Assembly: GCA_021781775.1 (NCBI GenBank) | Contig: JAJXWE010000101.1 | Location: 1 to 6,482 of the forward strand | DNA length: 6,482 bases | From: Pseudomonadota bacterium | GTDB lineage: Bacteria; Pseudomonadota; Gammaproteobacteria; Steroidobacterales; Steroidobacteraceae | Direction of reading: 5' to 3' | Shown here: positions 5,176-6,482 of the stretch, one piece after another | Layout of the letters: every line of letters starts with the position of its first letter | How positions within the stretch are numbered: position 1 is the first letter of the stretch | The notes under the pieces: generated by a model | What the model saw: the letters and a program-made list of their open reading frames with translations, nothing else | Databases searched by the model: none | Told to the model about the DNA's origin: nothing | Position numbers and translations under genes: made by a program

Positions 5176-6482
5176 CAGTGGGCCGCTCCCGTGTCGGCGG
5201 CGCGCTGCCGAGTGCGCTCGAGCTGCGTCTTGCCCGAGAGATAAGGCTTCGGCCACCACTGCTCGGCGTAGTCGAGGCGGGCCGCGGCCTCGAGCGTCCA
5301 AGCGGGGTTGGCGAGGTGCGGCCGGGCGATCGCACACAGGTCGGCGCGGCCCGCCGCGATGATGGTGTTGACGTGATCTGGCTCGTAGATGTTGCCGACC
5401 GCCATCGCCGCAATGCCGATCTCGTTGCGCACTTCGTCGGCAAACGGCGTCTGCCACATACGACCGTATACGGGCTCCTGCCATGGGACGGTCTGACCGC
5501 TCGAGACGTCAATCAGGTCGGCATCCGCTTGCTTCAGTGCGCGGGCGATGGCGAGCAGATCCGCATCCGACAGTCCGCCTTGCGCCCAATCCGTCGCCGA
5601 GATGCGAACCGCGATCGGCCGCTCGGCCGGCCACACGGCCCGCACGGCCACCAACACCTCGAGCGGAAAGCGCAGTCGTCCGGCGACATCTCCGCCGTAT
5701 TCGTCACCGCGGTGGTTGGTGAGCGGCGAGAGAAAGGACGCGAGCAGGTAGCCGTGCGCCATGTGCAGCTCGAGCATGTCGAAGCCGGCTTGAGCCCCAA
5801 GATCTGCCGCGTGCACGAACTGCTCGCGTACGGTATCCATATCGGCACGGCTCATCGCCTTCGGCGTGGCGCTGACCCCGGGCAGGTACGGCAGCGCCGA
5901 TGGGGCGAGCAATGGCCAGTTGCCCTCCGGCAGCGGATGGTCCATCCGCTCCCATCCCAACTGCGTCGAGCCCTTGCGCCCGGAGTGTCCGAGCTGCAGG
6001 CACATCTTGGCGGGAGTTTGCCCGTGAACGAACCGCACGATCCGCCGCCACGCCTCGCGCTGGGTCTCGTTCCACAGGCCGGTGCAGCCCGGCGTGATGC
6101 GTCCCTCGGGCGAGACGCAGGTCATCTCCGTGTACACCAGGCCCGCACCCCCGAGCGCGCGGTGCCCGTAGTGCACCAGGTGCCACTCGTCGGGCACCCC
6201 GTCGGTGGCACAGTACTGCGCCATGGGGGAGACAACCACGCGATTGGCCAGCTCCAGGCCGCGCAGCCGCAGCGGCAGGAACATCGGCGGGCGTCGCTCG
6301 CGCAGCCCGGACCGACCGGCCAGCCACCGCTCGAACTCGCTGACGAACTGCGGATCTCGGCTCCTGAGGTTCTCATGCCCGATCCGCTGGCTGCCGGTGA
6401 GCAGGCTGTAGGCGAACTGCTCAGGCTCCAGGTGCGCATAGCGCGCGACGTTCTCGAACCACTCCATGCGGTTGCGCGCGGC
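5175..6482 (-). CDS. C-terminal part of bifunctional aryl-CoA monooxygenase/reductase (2-aminobenzoyl-CoA or salicylyl-CoA type), cut by window edge
   Basis: The reading frame is open through the right edge (435 codons visible), so the gene starts outside. Residues below count from the first internal Met at 6467. About the first 55 residues, with the segment RYAHLEPEQFAYSLLT, match the tail of the FAD monooxygenase domain in the fused family typified by 2-aminobenzoyl-CoA monooxygenase/reductase. From about residue 62 an Old Yellow Enzyme (YqjM-like) FMN barrel follows: SPMAQY (80-85), QLGHSGRKG (158-166), HMAHGY with two active-site His (235, 238) and Tyr240, then FLSPLTNHRGDEYGG (245-259). 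In the family, the first domain oxygenates the aryl-CoA with O2 and NAD(P)H, and the reductase domain reduces the dearomatised product in the cytoplasm. The position equivalent to YqjM Cys26 is Ala83. The stop TGA shares one base with the next start. Whether the substrate is aminobenzoyl-CoA or salicylyl-CoA cannot be decided from this fragment. Confidence 0.9.
   Translation of the reverse strand, partial: AARNRMEWFENVARYAHLEPEQFAYSLLTGSQRIGHENLRSRDPQFVSEFERWLAGRSGLRERRPPMFLPLRLRGLELANRVVVSPMAQYCATDGVPDEWHLVHYGHRALGGAGLVYTEMTCVSPEGRITPGCTGLWNETQREAWRRIVRFVHGQTPAKMCLQLGHSGRKGSTQLGWERMDHPLPEGNWPLLAPSALPYLPGVSATPKAMSRADMDTVREQFVHAADLGAQAGFDMLELHMAHGYLLASFLSPLTNHRGDEYGGDVAGRLRFPLEVLVAVRAVWPAERPIAVRISATDWAQGGLSDADLLAIARALKQADADLIDVSSGQTVPWQEPVYGRMWQTPFADEVRNEIGIAAMAVGNIYEPDHVNTIIAAGRADLCAIARPHLANPAWTLEAAARLDYAEQWWPKPYLSGKTQLERTRQRAADTGAAH
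5186..5190 (-). promoter_or_regulatory. Ribosome binding site for the SDR gene
   Basis: On the minus strand GGGAG sits 10 nt before the ATG at 5175, within the end of the flavoenzyme gene. Together with the TGATG overlap it fixes the SDR start and suggests translation is coupled to the upstream gene. Confidence 0.6.

Larger units (their letters stand above)
1..6482 (-). other. Interior of one polycistronic catabolic operon
   Basis: Seven genes run in one direction with junctions of 1-base overlap (5175 and 4378, both TGATG), 10 bp (3853-3862), 5 bp (3020-3024), 1 bp (1810) and 33 bp (1375-1407). No gap is long enough for an ordinary promoter plus terminator, and I see no hairpin followed by a T run in the gaps. 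The first gene starts right of the window and the last ends left of it, so both promoter and terminator are outside. The gene content matches clusters for aerobic degradation of aromatic acids as CoA thioesters. That they form one transcript is inferred from spacing. Confidence 0.8.

Noticed and set aside
5176..5484. Possible N-terminal extension of the SDR by 103 residues
   Set aside because: It overlaps the flavoenzyme gene, is Arg/His-rich, and the SDR nucleotide-binding motif falls at the normal distance from the ATG at 5175.

Overview
The window is GC-rich, tightly packed bacterial DNA. Every supportable gene lies on the minus strand, so transcription runs from high to low coordinates. 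The composition and gene types fit a GC-rich proteobacterium; Betaproteobacteria (Burkholderiales or Rhodocyclales) is my guess, from the resemblance of the gene set to the aerobic aminobenzoyl-CoA clusters described in Azoarcus. That placement is inference, as no rRNA or other taxonomic marker is present.

Layout in transcription order: (1) 6482-5175, the C-terminal part of a two-domain flavoenzyme of the 2-aminobenzoyl-CoA monooxygenase/reductase and salicylyl-CoA 5-hydroxylase type, whose N-terminal monooxygenase domain lies beyond the right edge; (2) 5175-4378, a short-chain dehydrogenase (SDR); (3) 4378-3863, a MarR-family regulator; (4) 3852-3025, a crotonase-fold (enoyl-CoA hydratase/isomerase) protein; (5) 3019-1811, an acyl-CoA dehydrogenase starting at GTG; (6) 1809-1408, a Rid-family (YjgF/RidA-like) protein starting at TTG; (7) 1374 to beyond the left edge, a second and different Old Yellow Enzyme-type oxidoreductase. 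Junctions are 1-base overlaps or gaps of 1 to 33 bp, so the window is almost certainly the interior of one operon. Neither the promoter nor the terminator is inside it. No RNA genes, mobile elements, CRISPR arrays or long repeats were seen.

How the genes fit together: the set resembles the known aerobic 'CoA-hybrid' route in which an aromatic acid (anthranilate, or a salicylate-like acid) is activated to its CoA thioester, attacked by the fused monooxygenase/reductase, and the dearomatised ring is processed by beta-oxidation-like enzymes (crotonase, SDR dehydrogenase, acyl-CoA dehydrogenase). The Rid protein would suit an enamine/imine intermediate of an amino-substituted substrate. The MarR protein is a likely pathway-specific regulator. 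The aryl-CoA ligase expected for such a route is not in the window. The core cluster is therefore of a known type. The less ordinary points are the extra Old Yellow Enzyme with a decayed iron-sulfur cysteine motif, a crotonase lacking both classical catalytic glutamates, and a Rid protein lacking the classical catalytic arginine.
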